DNA of 64,000 bases from Nostoc sp. CHAB 5844 (GTDB lineage Bacteria > Cyanobacteriota > Cyanobacteriia > Cyanobacteriales > Nostocaceae), in assembly GCF_020829595.1 (NCBI RefSeq), contig NZ_JAIVFW010000007.1, positions 118,155 to 182,154 of the forward strand, given 5' to 3'. The notes beneath the pieces are model-generated. The model was not told the origin of the DNA and ran no database searches. It worked only from the letters and a program-made list of their open reading frames with translations. The first letter of the stretch is position 1. Every line of letters starts with the position of its first letter. Made by a program: the position numbers and the translations under genes. Positions 27,156 through 36,738 of the stretch are shown piece after piece.

Positions 27156-29372
27156 ATGAACGCAAACAGTTCAGGGTTGTATATTCTACTAGTCAGTATT
27201 CACGGCTTGATCAGAGGTCACAATCTAGAATTAGGACGAGATGCTGACACAGGTGGACAAACAAAATATGTAGTTGAACTTGCCTGTACATTAGCCAAAC
27301 ATCCCCAAGTAGAAAGAGTTGACTTAGTGACGCGTTTAGTAGACGACCCAAAAGTGAGTCCAGACTACGCTCAACCTATAGAAGTTCTTTCAGACAAAGC
27401 CCAAATTATTCGTCTTGCTTGTGGTCCTCGTCGCTACCTGCGTAAAGAAGTTCTCTGGCCGCATTTAGATACCTTTGCTGATGAATTGCTCAGATATATT
27501 CGCAAAGTTGGCAGAATTCCCAATGTTATTCATACCCACTACGCCGATGCTGGTTATGTCGGTTGTCGAGTTGCAGGTTGGCTGGGAACACCACTGGTGC
27601 ATACAGGTCATTCTCTCGGACGAGTCAAGCAGCAACGATTACTAGAACAAGGAACTAAACTAGAAGCTATTGAAGATCACTTTCATATCAGTACTCGTAT
27701 TGAAGCCGAAGAAATTACTCTTGGTGGTGCAGCATTAGTTGTTGCCAGTACTAATCAAGAAATTGAAGAACAGTACAGCATTTACGACCAATATCAACCA
27801 CAAAGAATGGTAGTGATTCCGCCTGGAGTCACTTTAGAAAAGTTTTATCCCGCACCAGAAAATTGGCCAACCCCCCCCATTCAACAGCAATTACAGCGAT
27901 TTCTTAAAGCTCCAGAAAAGCCGATGATTACGGCAATTTCTCGACCGGCGATTCGCAAAAACGTGAGTCGGCTAATCAAGGCTTTTGGAGAAGATCCGGA
28001 ACTGCGTCAGTTAGCCAACCTTGTCGTAGTCCTAGGACAACGACAGGACATCTCAACAATGGAATCTGGGCCACGGCAAGTTTTTGCGGAAATTTTTCAA
28101 TTAATTGATCGCTACGACCTCTATGGTCACATAGCTTATCCTAAACACCATAATTCTGATGATGTACCTGATTTATATCGCCTGACAGCGAAAACTGGCG
28201 GTGTGTTTATTAATCCCGCACTTACAGAACCATTTGGACTAACTCTGATTGAAGCTACTGCTTGTGGTGTGCCAATTATTGCTACATCTGATGGTGGGCC
28301 ACGGGATATTATTGGCGCTTGTCAAAATGGTTTATTGATTGATCCTTTAGATATTCAAGACATCCAAAAAGCATTGCGTTATGCTTTGACAGATGCCGAA
28401 CAATGGCAAGGCTGGTCTAGCAATGGTTTGACTAATGTCCGCCAAGCTTTCTCTTGGGAAAGTCATATAGAACAATATTTAGAGAAAGTGCAGCGATTTC
28501 CTCAACAAAAAGTTCAATCTTTACTCAGTCCGGTGCGAGAATTTCCGACAAGCGATCGCCCAAACTGGAAAATTCCAAACACAAACAACCTGCCAACTGC
28601 CGATCGCTTTCTTGTTACCGAAATTGACCATACCTTATTGGGCGATCACGAAGCTCTACAAAAGTTAATTGAGCGGATTCGTACCGAAGGACGTACAACT
28701 GGTGTTGGCATTGCCACAGGCCGCAACCTCGAAAGTACCTTAACTATGTTAGAGGAATGGGAGTTTCCCATGCCAGATTTGCTAATCACCTCAACAGGTA
28801 GTGAAATTTACTATGGCCCAAAAATTGTCACAGATACAAGTTGGCAAAAACACATCAGCTACAATTGGTATCCTGCGGCAATTAGAGAAGCTATGAAGGA
28901 TATTCCTGGGGTGGAATTGCAACCACCAGAAACTCAAAGCAAGTTTAAGATTAGCTACTTTGTTGATCCTGATAAATCCCATAGCTCCCGAGATATTATC
29001 CGCCATCTGCGCCAGAAACAGCTTCCCGTCAAAGGAATTTTTAGCCACAATATGTATCTGGACTTAGTGCCATTCCGGGCTTCTAAGGGTGATGCTTTGC
29101 GCTATGTTGCTTTGAAGTGGGGATTACCTGTAAAACGATTTTTAGTCGCAGGTGCATCCGGGAATGATGAATCGATGCTGGCTGGCAATACCTTGGCAGT
29201 TGTAGTCGGAAATTACAGCAAAGAAATCCACAAGTTACGCGGTTATCCCCAAATTTACTTTGCTCAAGGGCGCTATGCTTGGGGGATTTTAGAAGCTCTA
29301 GATCACTACGACTTTTTTGGTAACTTACCTGCAACACAGCCAGAACCGGAGCCGGAAATGGTAGCAGTATAA
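27156..29372 (+). CDS. spsA: Sucrose-phosphate synthase with degenerate HAD domain
   Basis: This protein makes sucrose-6-phosphate from a nucleotide-glucose and fructose-6-phosphate, the osmolyte pathway used in salt and desiccation stress and for sucrose transport in filaments. The 738-residue protein has a GT4 domain (residues 1 to about 450) with GRDADTGGQTKYVVELA near the N-terminus and the E-x7-E motif at 358-366 (TEPFGLTLIEA). The C-terminal part (about 480-720) is a HAD/sucrose-phosphatase-like domain. At its first motif the sequence is TEIDHT (488-493), with Glu where the nucleophilic Asp should be, so it is probably not a phosphatase. Confidence 0.94.
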   Translation: MNANSSGLYILLVSIHGLIRGHNLELGRDADTGGQTKYVVELACTLAKHPQVERVDLVTRLVDDPKVSPDYAQPIEVLSDKAQIIRLACGPRRYLRKEVLWPHLDTFADELLRYIRKVGRIPNVIHTHYADAGYVGCRVAGWLGTPLVHTGHSLGRVKQQRLLEQGTKLEAIEDHFHISTRIEAEEITLGGAALVVASTNQEIEEQYSIYDQYQPQRMVVIPPGVTLEKFYPAPENWPTPPIQQQLQRFLKAPEKPMITAISRPAIRKNVSRLIKAFGEDPELRQLANLVVVLGQRQDISTMESGPRQVFAEIFQLIDRYDLYGHIAYPKHHNSDDVPDLYRLTAKTGGVFINPALTEPFGLTLIEATACGVPIIATSDGGPRDIIGACQNGLLIDPLDIQDIQKALRYALTDAEQWQGWSSNGLTNVRQAFSWESHIEQYLEKVQRFPQQKVQSLLSPVREFPTSDRPNWKIPNTNNLPTADRFLVTEIDHTLLGDHEALQKLIERIRTEGRTTGVGIATGRNLESTLTMLEEWEFPMPDLLITSTGSEIYYGPKIVTDTSWQKHISYNWYPAAIREAMKDIPGVELQPPETQSKFKISYFVDPDKSHSSRDIIRHLRQKQLPVKGIFSHNMYLDLVPFRASKGDALRYVALKWGLPVKRFLVAGASGNDESMLAGNTLAVVVGNYSKEIHKLRGYPQIYFAQGRYAWGILEALDHYDFFGNLPATQPEPEPEMVAV

Positions 29373-29385
29373 TTTTCAAGTTTCA

Positions 29386-29427
29386 CGCGTATGTAGGGGC
29401 GTAAGTTTTTGCTTCTTTACATACGCG
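29386..29427. terminator. Hairpin between sps and the convergent kinase gene
   Basis: A 10-bp perfect stem, CGCGTATGTA (29386-29395) and TACATACGCG (29418-29427), begins 13 bp past the sps stop, with a T-rich loop. It is well placed for transcription termination between the two convergent genes. Confidence 0.55.
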
Positions 29428-29549
29428 GGATTCAACTTTTCAGAACTAAACTAGTACAACTTGACGAAAATCAGCAGCCTATCGCAAATGCTGAAAAAGC
29501 TTGCAGTATAAGTATTCTTTCTTTTACCTTTTGCCTTTTAACTTTTGCC

Positions 29550-32500
29550 TTATTGTACTAGCAGGCTGACGACAGCGGTGGCTAATTGTGCTGGCTCAAT
29601 TGGTTTAGGCAGGTGTTTTTGAAAGCCGGCAGCTAATGCTTGCTCGCTGTCTTCATTTTTAGCATAGGCGGTGAGAGCGATCGCCGGAATTCCTCCTTGT
29701 TGTGCTGCCAATTTTCTAATTCTACGAATTAAACTGTAGCCATCTTCAACAGGCATGCCAATATCGCTAATCAACACATCTGGCTGGAACTGTTGCAGTA
29801 TTTCAAAGCCAGCTTCGGCATTCTCTGCGGCTATCACTGTTGCGCCATATTGTTCTAGTGCAAAAACTAAGAATTCGCGGGAGTCATTGTCATCTTCCAC
29901 AACTAAAACGCACACACCTGTTAAATCCAACACAGCATGAGTAGATTGACTTTGCTGATTTTGTTGTTGAATAGGTAGTAATGGTAACATTACTGTGAAG
30001 GTAGCACCATTACCTTCACCAGGACTAGCAGCTGTGACTTTACCACCATGCAGTTCTACTAAGTGCCGCACGATCGCCAGTCCTAGCCCCAAGCCGCCAA
30101 ATTTGCGCGTGATGGAAGCATCAGCTTGGCGAAAATAGTCAAAAACATAAGGTAAAAACTCTGGCTCAATACCTTTGCCAGTATCATTAACAGTAATTTG
30201 AGCGTACTTGCCAACTCGTTGTAACTGAATTGACACCTGCCCATCGTCTGGGGTGAACTTGATCGCATTGGAGAGTAAATTCCACACTATCTGCTGTAAC
30301 CGCGCTGAGTCACCTGCAACTTGACCTACTGGCTCTAATTGGGTTTTAATCACAATTGATTTGGCAGCAGCAGCAGTTTGCATCGTTTCAATTGCTGACT
30401 CAATCACAAATGACAAATCAACTGGCACTACATTCAGGTTGAGTTTACCACGCAGTATCCGCGAGACATCTAGCAGATCGTCAATGAGTTGAGTTTGTAA
30501 TTTAGCATTGCGCTCGATAGTTGCTAAAGCTTCAGCCGTCTTGGCTGCATTTAATTTTTGAGTTTGCAATAATCTTGCCCAACCTAATATTGGGTTAAGT
30601 GGGGAACGTAGTTCGTGAGACAGAATGGCTAAAAATTCATCTTTAACTCGGTTTGCTTCTTCTGCTTGGGCGCGGGCAGCTTGTTCTCGACTGAGTAAGC
30701 TATTGCGTTCTTCTTCAACTTGTTTGCGTTCGCGCAGCGCAGCTTGCTGTTCGTGAATATCTGTGTCTGTGCCAATCCATTCCCGTACTGAACCATCTGC
30801 ATTCAATACGGGAACTGCACGGGCTATTATATAACGATATTCACCAGTTGCATGATGCCACAATCGTGCTTCTGTTTCGTAGTATGTTTTCTCGGTTAAT
30901 GCTTGTTGCCATTGTCTTTGAATTCGTTCTTGATCATCTGGGTGAATCATTTGCAACCAACCCCACCCAGCATATTCATTCCAGCTTTGCCCAGTGTATT
31001 CTGACCAAGATGGCTGTAAATCAATAAATGCACCTAGGCGATCGGTAATCCAAACGACAGCTGATGTTGCGGCTACAAGTGAACGGTAGCGTTCCTCACT
31101 TTGTCGCAATGCTGATTCAGCCTGCTTGCGGTCTGTAACATTTGTAAACATCCCTAGTGCGCCGATAATATTTCCTTGTCCATCTCGCATTGGGCTGGTA
31201 CAAGCTAAGACAAACAATTCTTGACCATCTTGGCGACGGAAGCGAAAATCAAATTGGTCAACATGACCATCCAAATTTCTGTCGATGCGTTGCTGTACAG
31301 ATGAAACATTTTCAGGGAAACAAAACTCGACCACTGAACTACCAATGATGTCTCTGGCAGCATAGCCAAGCATGGCCGCCATTTGGTCATTGACGTAGAG
31401 TGTCTGAGCATTTTTATTAATTAACCAAATTCCTTCATTGGCTGTTTGGATAATATTACGGAACTTCTCTTCACTCTCACGTAGTGCTAATTCTGAGCTT
31501 TTACGTTCTGTGATGTCTCGGAAATAAACGGCTAGTCCATCAAGTGAAGGATAAGCATGGATTTCTTGCCACATACCTAAAGGCTCAAGAAACTCCTCTA
31601 AGACGACAGCAACCTGTTCGTTAATAGCACGATGAAGTTCTTGGTAAACCACATGTCCTACTATTTCCGGAAATACTTCTTGCCAAACGTGCTTGCCCAG
31701 CAATTGTTCGCGGGTTTTTTGCAATAGCTTTGTAGCTTGCTCATTGACGTAGGTGTAACGCCATTCGCGGTCAAAAGCGACAAAAGCATCTGTAATGCTT
31801 TCAAGAATAGTGGCAACTTGATTGCGGGCTGCCTCAGCTTCTAGGCGTAGTCTTTGCTCATAATGGGCAACTTCTTGGCGTATTTTTGCCATTTTGAGGT
31901 TAGAGTCCACGCGAGCTAATAATTCACGGGCAGAAAAGGGTTTAATTAAATAATCATCTGCCCCAGCATCTAATCCGGCAACACAAGATTCTTCTTCTGC
32001 ACGGGCAGAAAGCAGAATAATCGGCAAAGCTTTTGTTTGGGGATCAGCCCTTAGCTCTCGTACCAAGCCAAAACCATCTAATTTTGGCATCATAATGTCG
32101 GTAAGTACGATATCCGGCATTTTTTGGCGAACAGATGCTAAAGCCGCTAGTCCATCGCCTACTGCCTCAACTTCATACCGCAGACTTAATAGACGCTGCA
32201 CATAATCGCGCATATCTGCGTTGTCGTCTACTAAAAGAATGCGAGGGGAATTGGGCGGAGGAGCGGAGGATCTGAGGGGCAAAGGAGGGAAATCCCTCTC
32301 TGCTCCCCTGCTCCCCTGCCCCCTTGCTTGCCCTAACGAAGAAACATCTGTTCCTAACAAATTTGCCCCTGCTCCCCTGCTCCTCTGCCCCCCTGCTTCT
32401 TTTGGTAGCCAACGTAGGGCTTCTGCAACATAGGTGTCACTTGCCTGAATTGTTGAGGGTGGTGTAGATGTAGTTGTATTACGAGGGATGCGATCGCTCG

Positions 32501-34211
32501 GTAAATGATCGCATCCTGTAGGAATGGAGATAATAAAGCTTGTACCGCGATTGACAATACTATTAACTGTAATTGTGCCGTTATGCAGCTTAACTAGTTC
32601 TTGAACTAATGACAGACCAATTCCTGTACCTTCATAAGTACGTCCTTTTGCAGCTGGTACGCGGTGAAATCGCTCAAATATGCGGGGTAATTCTGCGGCA
32701 GGAATACCTGTACCTGTGTCTCGCACTTCCAGTTCTACATGATCTTGGCAATAACGCAACTCCAGAAAAATTTCGCCAGCAAAGGTAAATTTGAAAGCGT
32801 TGGAAAGCAAGTTAAGTACTATCTTTTCCCACATTTGTTGGTCAACATAAACCATTTCTGGCAAAGGAGGACAGTTGACCAAATAACGTATCCCGGCTTT
32901 TTCAATTGCTGAACGAAACACAGCCGCCAAATCAGCGGTTAAGATGGCGAGGTCGGTTGGCTGGTACTCGGCTTGTATCCGTCCTGCTTCAATGCGGGAA
33001 AAGTCTAGCAGGGTGTTGACTAGCTTGAGTAAGCGGAGAGAATTACGATGGGCAATTTCTAGTTTTTCGCGATCGCTTGCCAAAGGCCCGCTAGGATTAG
33101 CTAAAGTTTCTTCTAATGGCCCTAGCATGAGTGTTAGGGGTGTGCGAAACTCATGGCTGATATTACTAAAAAACGTTGTTTTTGCCCTGTCTAATTCTGC
33201 TAATGCTTCGGCGCGTTGGCGTTCTGCTTCGTAAGCATCGGCATTGGCGATCGCTGTGCCAATATTATTTATTAATAAATCAAAAAATCCCTGGTATTCA
33301 TCATCAAACAGCCGTCGAGGACTAATGCCAAGTACAACGATGGTGGCTAATTCTAGCTTTCCTGATTCAGCAATGGGGACTACTAATGCCGATGATGCGG
33401 AATTTATCTCCATTTCTGCGGGCAAATGATGAATCCTCTTGGCTTGCTTTGTCTGCTTAACTTGTGTCAGATGCCAAGGATCTGTTTGTTGGGTTAAGTC
33501 AATTTGTTCAGGAGTGGCAATTCCTGCTGCTATGCCAACAGTATCTACCAAACGTGCTTGTTTGCCTGCTGATTCTACTCGATAAAGTAAAGCAAAAGGA
33601 ATATCTGCCGGATTTTGGGCGAGGGTTTCTGCCACAATACTGTAAGCTGCGGCTACTGTTTTTGTTGCTGCTATATTAGAGGCTAGTTCTCTAAGTGTGC
33701 GGAGACGACGTTCACCAATTACCCGTTCGGTGGTTTCTATAACTGCACAAAAAACTCCTCCCACGCCCCCCGTTTCATCTCGAATTGGACTGTAGGAGAA
33801 GGTAAAGTAAGTTTCTTCGAGGTAGCCATAACGATCCATCATCAGTTGCAGATTATCTGACCAGGTAGGCTGCCCTGTATTCAGCACGCTATCAGCTAAC
33901 AGTCCGACTACATCCCAGATTTCTGCCCAGCAATCTTTAGCCGACTGCCCTAAAAATTGCGGATGTTTACTAGCACCAAGTATTGGACGGTAAGCATCAT
34001 TGTAGAGATTGGCATACTCTTTACCCCACCAAATAAACATTGGGTAGTGAGAATTCAAAATGATACTAACCGCAGTTTTTAAACTTTGCGCCCATGCTGA
34101 CACTGGCCCTAATAGAGTTTGCGACCAATCAAGCGATCGCATCAGTGAACCCATTTCTCCACCGCCTGCAAAGACATCCTCAGAAATATTTGTTTTCATT
34201 GGATGAGTCAC
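29550..34211 (-). CDS. Hybrid sensor histidine kinase with two kinase cores and two receivers
   Basis: The 1553-residue signalling protein is predicted to be soluble. Domains in order: PAS-like (about 25-165), GAF (about 175-325), kinase 1 with phospho-acceptor His353 (SHEFRTP) and ATPase boxes NLLSNAFKF and DTGTGI, and a low-complexity linker (about 604-655). Receiver 1 (657-775, phospho-Asp705 in DIMMP) is followed by three PAS domains (about 795-905, 910-1030, 1035-1155). Kinase 2 has His1199 (SHELRSP) and NLLSNAIKF, and receiver 2 (1433-1553) has Asp1483. Four candidate phosphorylation sites allow an internal phosphorelay. The inter-domain linker is encoded by GC-rich repeat DNA. No dedicated output partner is adjacent, and the stimulus is unknown. 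Confidence 0.92.
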   Translation of the reverse strand: MTHPMKTNISEDVFAGGGEMGSLMRSLDWSQTLLGPVSAWAQSLKTAVSIILNSHYPMFIWWGKEYANLYNDAYRPILGASKHPQFLGQSAKDCWAEIWDVVGLLADSVLNTGQPTWSDNLQLMMDRYGYLEETYFTFSYSPIRDETGGVGGVFCAVIETTERVIGERRLRTLRELASNIAATKTVAAAYSIVAETLAQNPADIPFALLYRVESAGKQARLVDTVGIAAGIATPEQIDLTQQTDPWHLTQVKQTKQAKRIHHLPAEMEINSASSALVVPIAESGKLELATIVVLGISPRRLFDDEYQGFFDLLINNIGTAIANADAYEAERQRAEALAELDRAKTTFFSNISHEFRTPLTLMLGPLEETLANPSGPLASDREKLEIAHRNSLRLLKLVNTLLDFSRIEAGRIQAEYQPTDLAILTADLAAVFRSAIEKAGIRYLVNCPPLPEMVYVDQQMWEKIVLNLLSNAFKFTFAGEIFLELRYCQDHVELEVRDTGTGIPAAELPRIFERFHRVPAAKGRTYEGTGIGLSLVQELVKLHNGTITVNSIVNRGTSFIISIPTGCDHLPSDRIPRNTTTSTPPSTIQASDTYVAEALRWLPKEAGGQRSRGAGANLLGTDVSSLGQARGQGSRGAERDFPPLPLRSSAPPPNSPRILLVDDNADMRDYVQRLLSLRYEVEAVGDGLAALASVRQKMPDIVLTDIMMPKLDGFGLVRELRADPQTKALPIILLSARAEEESCVAGLDAGADDYLIKPFSARELLARVDSNLKMAKIRQEVAHYEQRLRLEAEAARNQVATILESITDAFVAFDREWRYTYVNEQATKLLQKTREQLLGKHVWQEVFPEIVGHVVYQELHRAINEQVAVVLEEFLEPLGMWQEIHAYPSLDGLAVYFRDITERKSSELALRESEEKFRNIIQTANEGIWLINKNAQTLYVNDQMAAMLGYAARDIIGSSVVEFCFPENVSSVQQRIDRNLDGHVDQFDFRFRRQDGQELFVLACTSPMRDGQGNIIGALGMFTNVTDRKQAESALRQSEERYRSLVAATSAVVWITDRLGAFIDLQPSWSEYTGQSWNEYAGWGWLQMIHPDDQERIQRQWQQALTEKTYYETEARLWHHATGEYRYIIARAVPVLNADGSVREWIGTDTDIHEQQAALRERKQVEEERNSLLSREQAARAQAEEANRVKDEFLAILSHELRSPLNPILGWARLLQTQKLNAAKTAEALATIERNAKLQTQLIDDLLDVSRILRGKLNLNVVPVDLSFVIESAIETMQTAAAAKSIVIKTQLEPVGQVAGDSARLQQIVWNLLSNAIKFTPDDGQVSIQLQRVGKYAQITVNDTGKGIEPEFLPYVFDYFRQADASITRKFGGLGLGLAIVRHLVELHGGKVTAASPGEGNGATFTVMLPLLPIQQQNQQSQSTHAVLDLTGVCVLVVEDDNDSREFLVFALEQYGATVIAAENAEAGFEILQQFQPDVLISDIGMPVEDGYSLIRRIRKLAAQQGGIPAIALTAYAKNEDSEQALAAGFQKHLPKPIEPAQLATAVVSLLVQ

Positions 34212-35082
34212 GGTGTCTGCTCCACTGTTACAAAATATCGACAGTATATATCTTGAAAGTGCCGCCTTAGACTTATTTGTAGAGAATTATTACAATTGCT
34301 GAACGCTGTTTTAGACTTTCGGTTGTTTTGGGGAAAATTCTCGGTAGAACATACTAAATTTAACGTAATTGGCAGTAGTTGCTCTCGTGTTAACTGTCGA
34401 AATCCACCAATTAGTTTACTTGCTTTTGTTAGCTTGAGTATTTTGGTCTTAGTATTAATAGATTTCACTGCTTGCAGGAAATTTTGCATCTGCCTTGAGT
34501 GAGCAGGAAAACGACATTACATATTGTAATACGAATTCTTCAATTACCTATCTACCTTAAGATTTAATTTTGTGTAGCAGGAGGCAGTAGGCTTTAGTCA
34601 GAAGGTAAAAATCTGACTGTTATCTAGATGAAAACTCGCTAACAGTTCTAATAAATGTGTTTTTGACTATAAATGGTAACTCTTGAATGATGCGCGATCG
34701 CCTCAACCGCTTAAACAAAAGCTGAATCCACTTTCAAAATTAGCTTTTGTTATCGTTTAACAGTCAACAGTCAACAAGAGGCAGAGGGGATGGGGAGCAG
34801 AGGGGCAGAGGGGAAACCCCATACTTGAAAGTAAGGGCTGGCAAAATTGACGCTTTGTGCCTCGCACTACGTGCCTGGACACAATTGTTTTCTTTGTCTC
34901 CACGGATAAATCTGGGGGCTTGTAACCATGTGGCAGAGGGTTTTGTTCTTCCTGCCCCTCTGCCTCTTCGGTCAACGAAATACAGCAGATTTCAAGAAGC
35001 GTGAAGTACACCCTTAAAGTCTCAAAATTAAGTACAAAGCCTATTCTTATTCTAACTTCTGACTCCTGAATTCTGCTTTAAC
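34212..35082. other. Long intergenic region with repeat DNA
   Basis: This 871-bp gap lies between the kinase gene and the small ORF next to gatD. Short open frames exist on both strands, but none shows recognisable protein features. The right half holds the GGCAGAGGGG repeat element listed separately. One GCGATCGCC site occurs near 34694. Nothing else can be supported. Confidence 0.5.
34776..34968. repeat. Repeat element bounded by 14-bp inverted repeats
   Basis: AAGAGGCAGAGGGG (34776-34789) is matched by its perfect complement CCCCTCTGCCTCTT (34955-34968). The 193-bp block begins with purine-rich GGGGAGCAGAGGGGCAGAGG, a repeat type that also occurs at 36397-36430 and inside the hybrid kinase gene. 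It looks like a dispersed intergenic element. Confidence 0.65.
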
Positions 35083-35283
35083 TTACTTACTATCAACAAA
35101 ATCAGCATCAATCACATCTTCTCCGCCTCGTGGTTGCTGACCACCATTACTGTTGGCTAAAAATATTCCGAATTGCATTAAAGTGAGAACCGCTATAAAC
35201 GTTGCTCTGTTTATAATAAACGTCGTGTCGTTTTCAATAAACGCCTTGATGTTTTCTATGAATGTCGTATCGTTTGTAATCAA
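35083..35283 (-). CDS. Small protein with heptad repeats and a DnaK-like tail, doubtful
   Basis: This 66-residue frame starts at a TTG overlapping the gatD stop. Residues 4-31 are four 7-residue repeats (NDTTFIE, NIKAFIE, NDTTFII, NRATFIA) encoded by degenerate 21-bp tandem repeats. A hydrophobic stretch (ATFIAVLTLMQFGIFLA) follows, and the end GGEDVIDADFVDSK resembles the last residues of cyanobacterial DnaK proteins. It may be a real small membrane protein co-transcribed with gatD, or repeat DNA that fused to an old dnaK 3' fragment. I have no family for it. Confidence 0.35.
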   Translation of the reverse strand: MITNDTTFIENIKAFIENDTTFIINRATFIAVLTLMQFGIFLANSNGGQQPRGGEDVIDADFVDSK

Positions 35284-36083
35284 GAAGATGGTACTGCAAC
35301 TTTCAACCGTTTAAACATGGCTTCTCGTGCTTGCATTGCTAAATCATCGTTTAATGGTTTCAAGGTGACGGGTTGTTGATACTTTAGGCGCAATGCTGTT
35401 TGAATTAACCAGTCAGCGACAAAAGGATTTTTTGGTAACAAAGGGCCGTGAGAATAAGTAGCGATCGCATTCTGATAAAATGCACCTTCTGTACCATCTT
35501 CGCCATTATTGCCTAAACCGTACACCACACGCCCCAAAGCTTCTACCTTTCCTAACTTGGTACGTCCGCCATGATTTTCAAACCCAACTAGATAGGGTTT
35601 GCTACCTGTCATTTCTGCTAAATCTCGTGCTAGGCGGGAAGCTGTCACTTCAATTACCAAGTTACCGATACAACGTTTGGTATTTTCCCCAGGATGGACA
35701 GAAACTAAATCGAGTATTCCTAAACCTTCAATCCGCTGTCCGAGTCCTGGTTCGTAGTAGTGTCCTAGCAGTTGGGGTGAACCGCAAGTAAATACTCCTG
35801 GTGTACCATTTTCAATTTTCTCACGCATGGCATCAGCTTTTGCGCCTTGCAAGTCACGCATGACAATTTCTTGCTGACGGTCTTGTGCGCCACCACCAAC
35901 AATCACATCTACAAATTTGATATCTTCGGCTGTAGAGTTTTGGTCTAAAGGTAATACTTTGACACTGTATCCCCGCCATTGAGCGCGACGTTCTATCGTG
36001 ATAACATTACCGCGATCGCCATAGGTACTCATCAAAGTCGGATACAACCAACCAATCGTTAATTCTAATTGTTCAGAACTCAT
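35280..36083 (-). CDS. gatD: Lipid II isoglutaminyl synthase, glutaminase subunit GatD
   Basis: This is the glutamine-amidotransferase partner of MurT; together they amidate the D-Glu of lipid II. The 267-residue class-I GATase-like protein has nucleophile Cys100 in FTCGSPQLLG and catalytic His212 in YSHGPLLPKNP. LTIGWLYPTLMSTYGDRGN marks the N-terminus, and the segment VGFENHGGRT is typical of CobB/CobQ-like glutaminases. MurT is on the same strand 1.56 kb upstream, with repeats and an opposite-strand gene between, whereas in many bacteria the two genes are adjacent. Confidence 0.93.
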   Translation of the reverse strand: MSSEQLELTIGWLYPTLMSTYGDRGNVITIERRAQWRGYSVKVLPLDQNSTAEDIKFVDVIVGGGAQDRQQEIVMRDLQGAKADAMREKIENGTPGVFTCGSPQLLGHYYEPGLGQRIEGLGILDLVSVHPGENTKRCIGNLVIEVTASRLARDLAEMTGSKPYLVGFENHGGRTKLGKVEALGRVVYGLGNNGEDGTEGAFYQNAIATYSHGPLLPKNPFVADWLIQTALRLKYQQPVTLKPLNDDLAMQAREAMFKRLKVAVPSS

Positions 36084-36360
36084 AACTCTTTACTCATAAC
36101 TGATAATTTATAACTTTTTTCTCCCTATGGTTGCAGAATCCGTTACACATCCAGAACCGGAGGCGCTGGGATAACTAGGCGTGTAGGGGATAGGGGGGTC
36201 ACGGGTGTAAGGGACTCCAAGAAAGGATGGAGTTTTAAACAAGGACACCGTATTTTTCGCGCACATAGCGTCTCAAAACACATCTTTTTTTCTTCCCCTT
36301 GAAAGGGGAGGCTTCTAACAATATTCGCCCTGGGGTTTCCCCTACACCCCTACACCCTTA

Positions 36361-36462
36361 TACCATTTCACTTTAAAATTGATACATTTAGGCAAGCAGA
36401 GGAGCAGGGGAGCAGAGGGGCAGAGGAGAAATTATTTGTATCATTTATTTGGTGAAATGGTA
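36361..36462. mobile_element. ~100-bp MITE-like element, copy with GCAGAGG core
   Basis: The ends TACCATTTCAC (36361-36371) and GTGAAATGGTA (36452-36462) are perfect inverted repeats. Both flanks are TTA (36358-36360 and 36463-36465), a likely 3-bp target duplication. The 102-bp element has a purine-rich core with GGAGCAGGGGAGCAGAGGGG. Its length and end sequence match copies at 37500-37600 and 58011-58110. The rest of the 36084-36738 gap is low-complexity C/T- and G-rich repeat and AT-rich promoter DNA. Confidence 0.65.
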
Positions 36463-36738
36463 TTACACCCGTCCCGAAGGGACTTGGTCAGCATATCGTA
36501 AATCTGACTTCAGTAATGGGTTTGGTAGTTAAAATTTTTGGATGGACATATAGCAATTGTCGCCTGGCTTCAGTATTTTAGGTCACAGTTTTGTGATTGT
36601 CAGACAGTCATAATCTCCACAGGTAACTGTAAGTTTACTAAATACTGAGTAAACAATTACACTGTTTTTTTTAAATTCCGAAAAAGTTAACTTTGTTTAA
36701 CTAAGCAACAAATTGTGAATATCTAAAATGGAGATTAT

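Noticed and set aside
34208..34502. Frames on both strands upstream of the hybrid kinase
   Set aside because: Both overlap the same bases, neither has a Shine-Dalgarno or recognisable features, and they lie in the expected promoter region.
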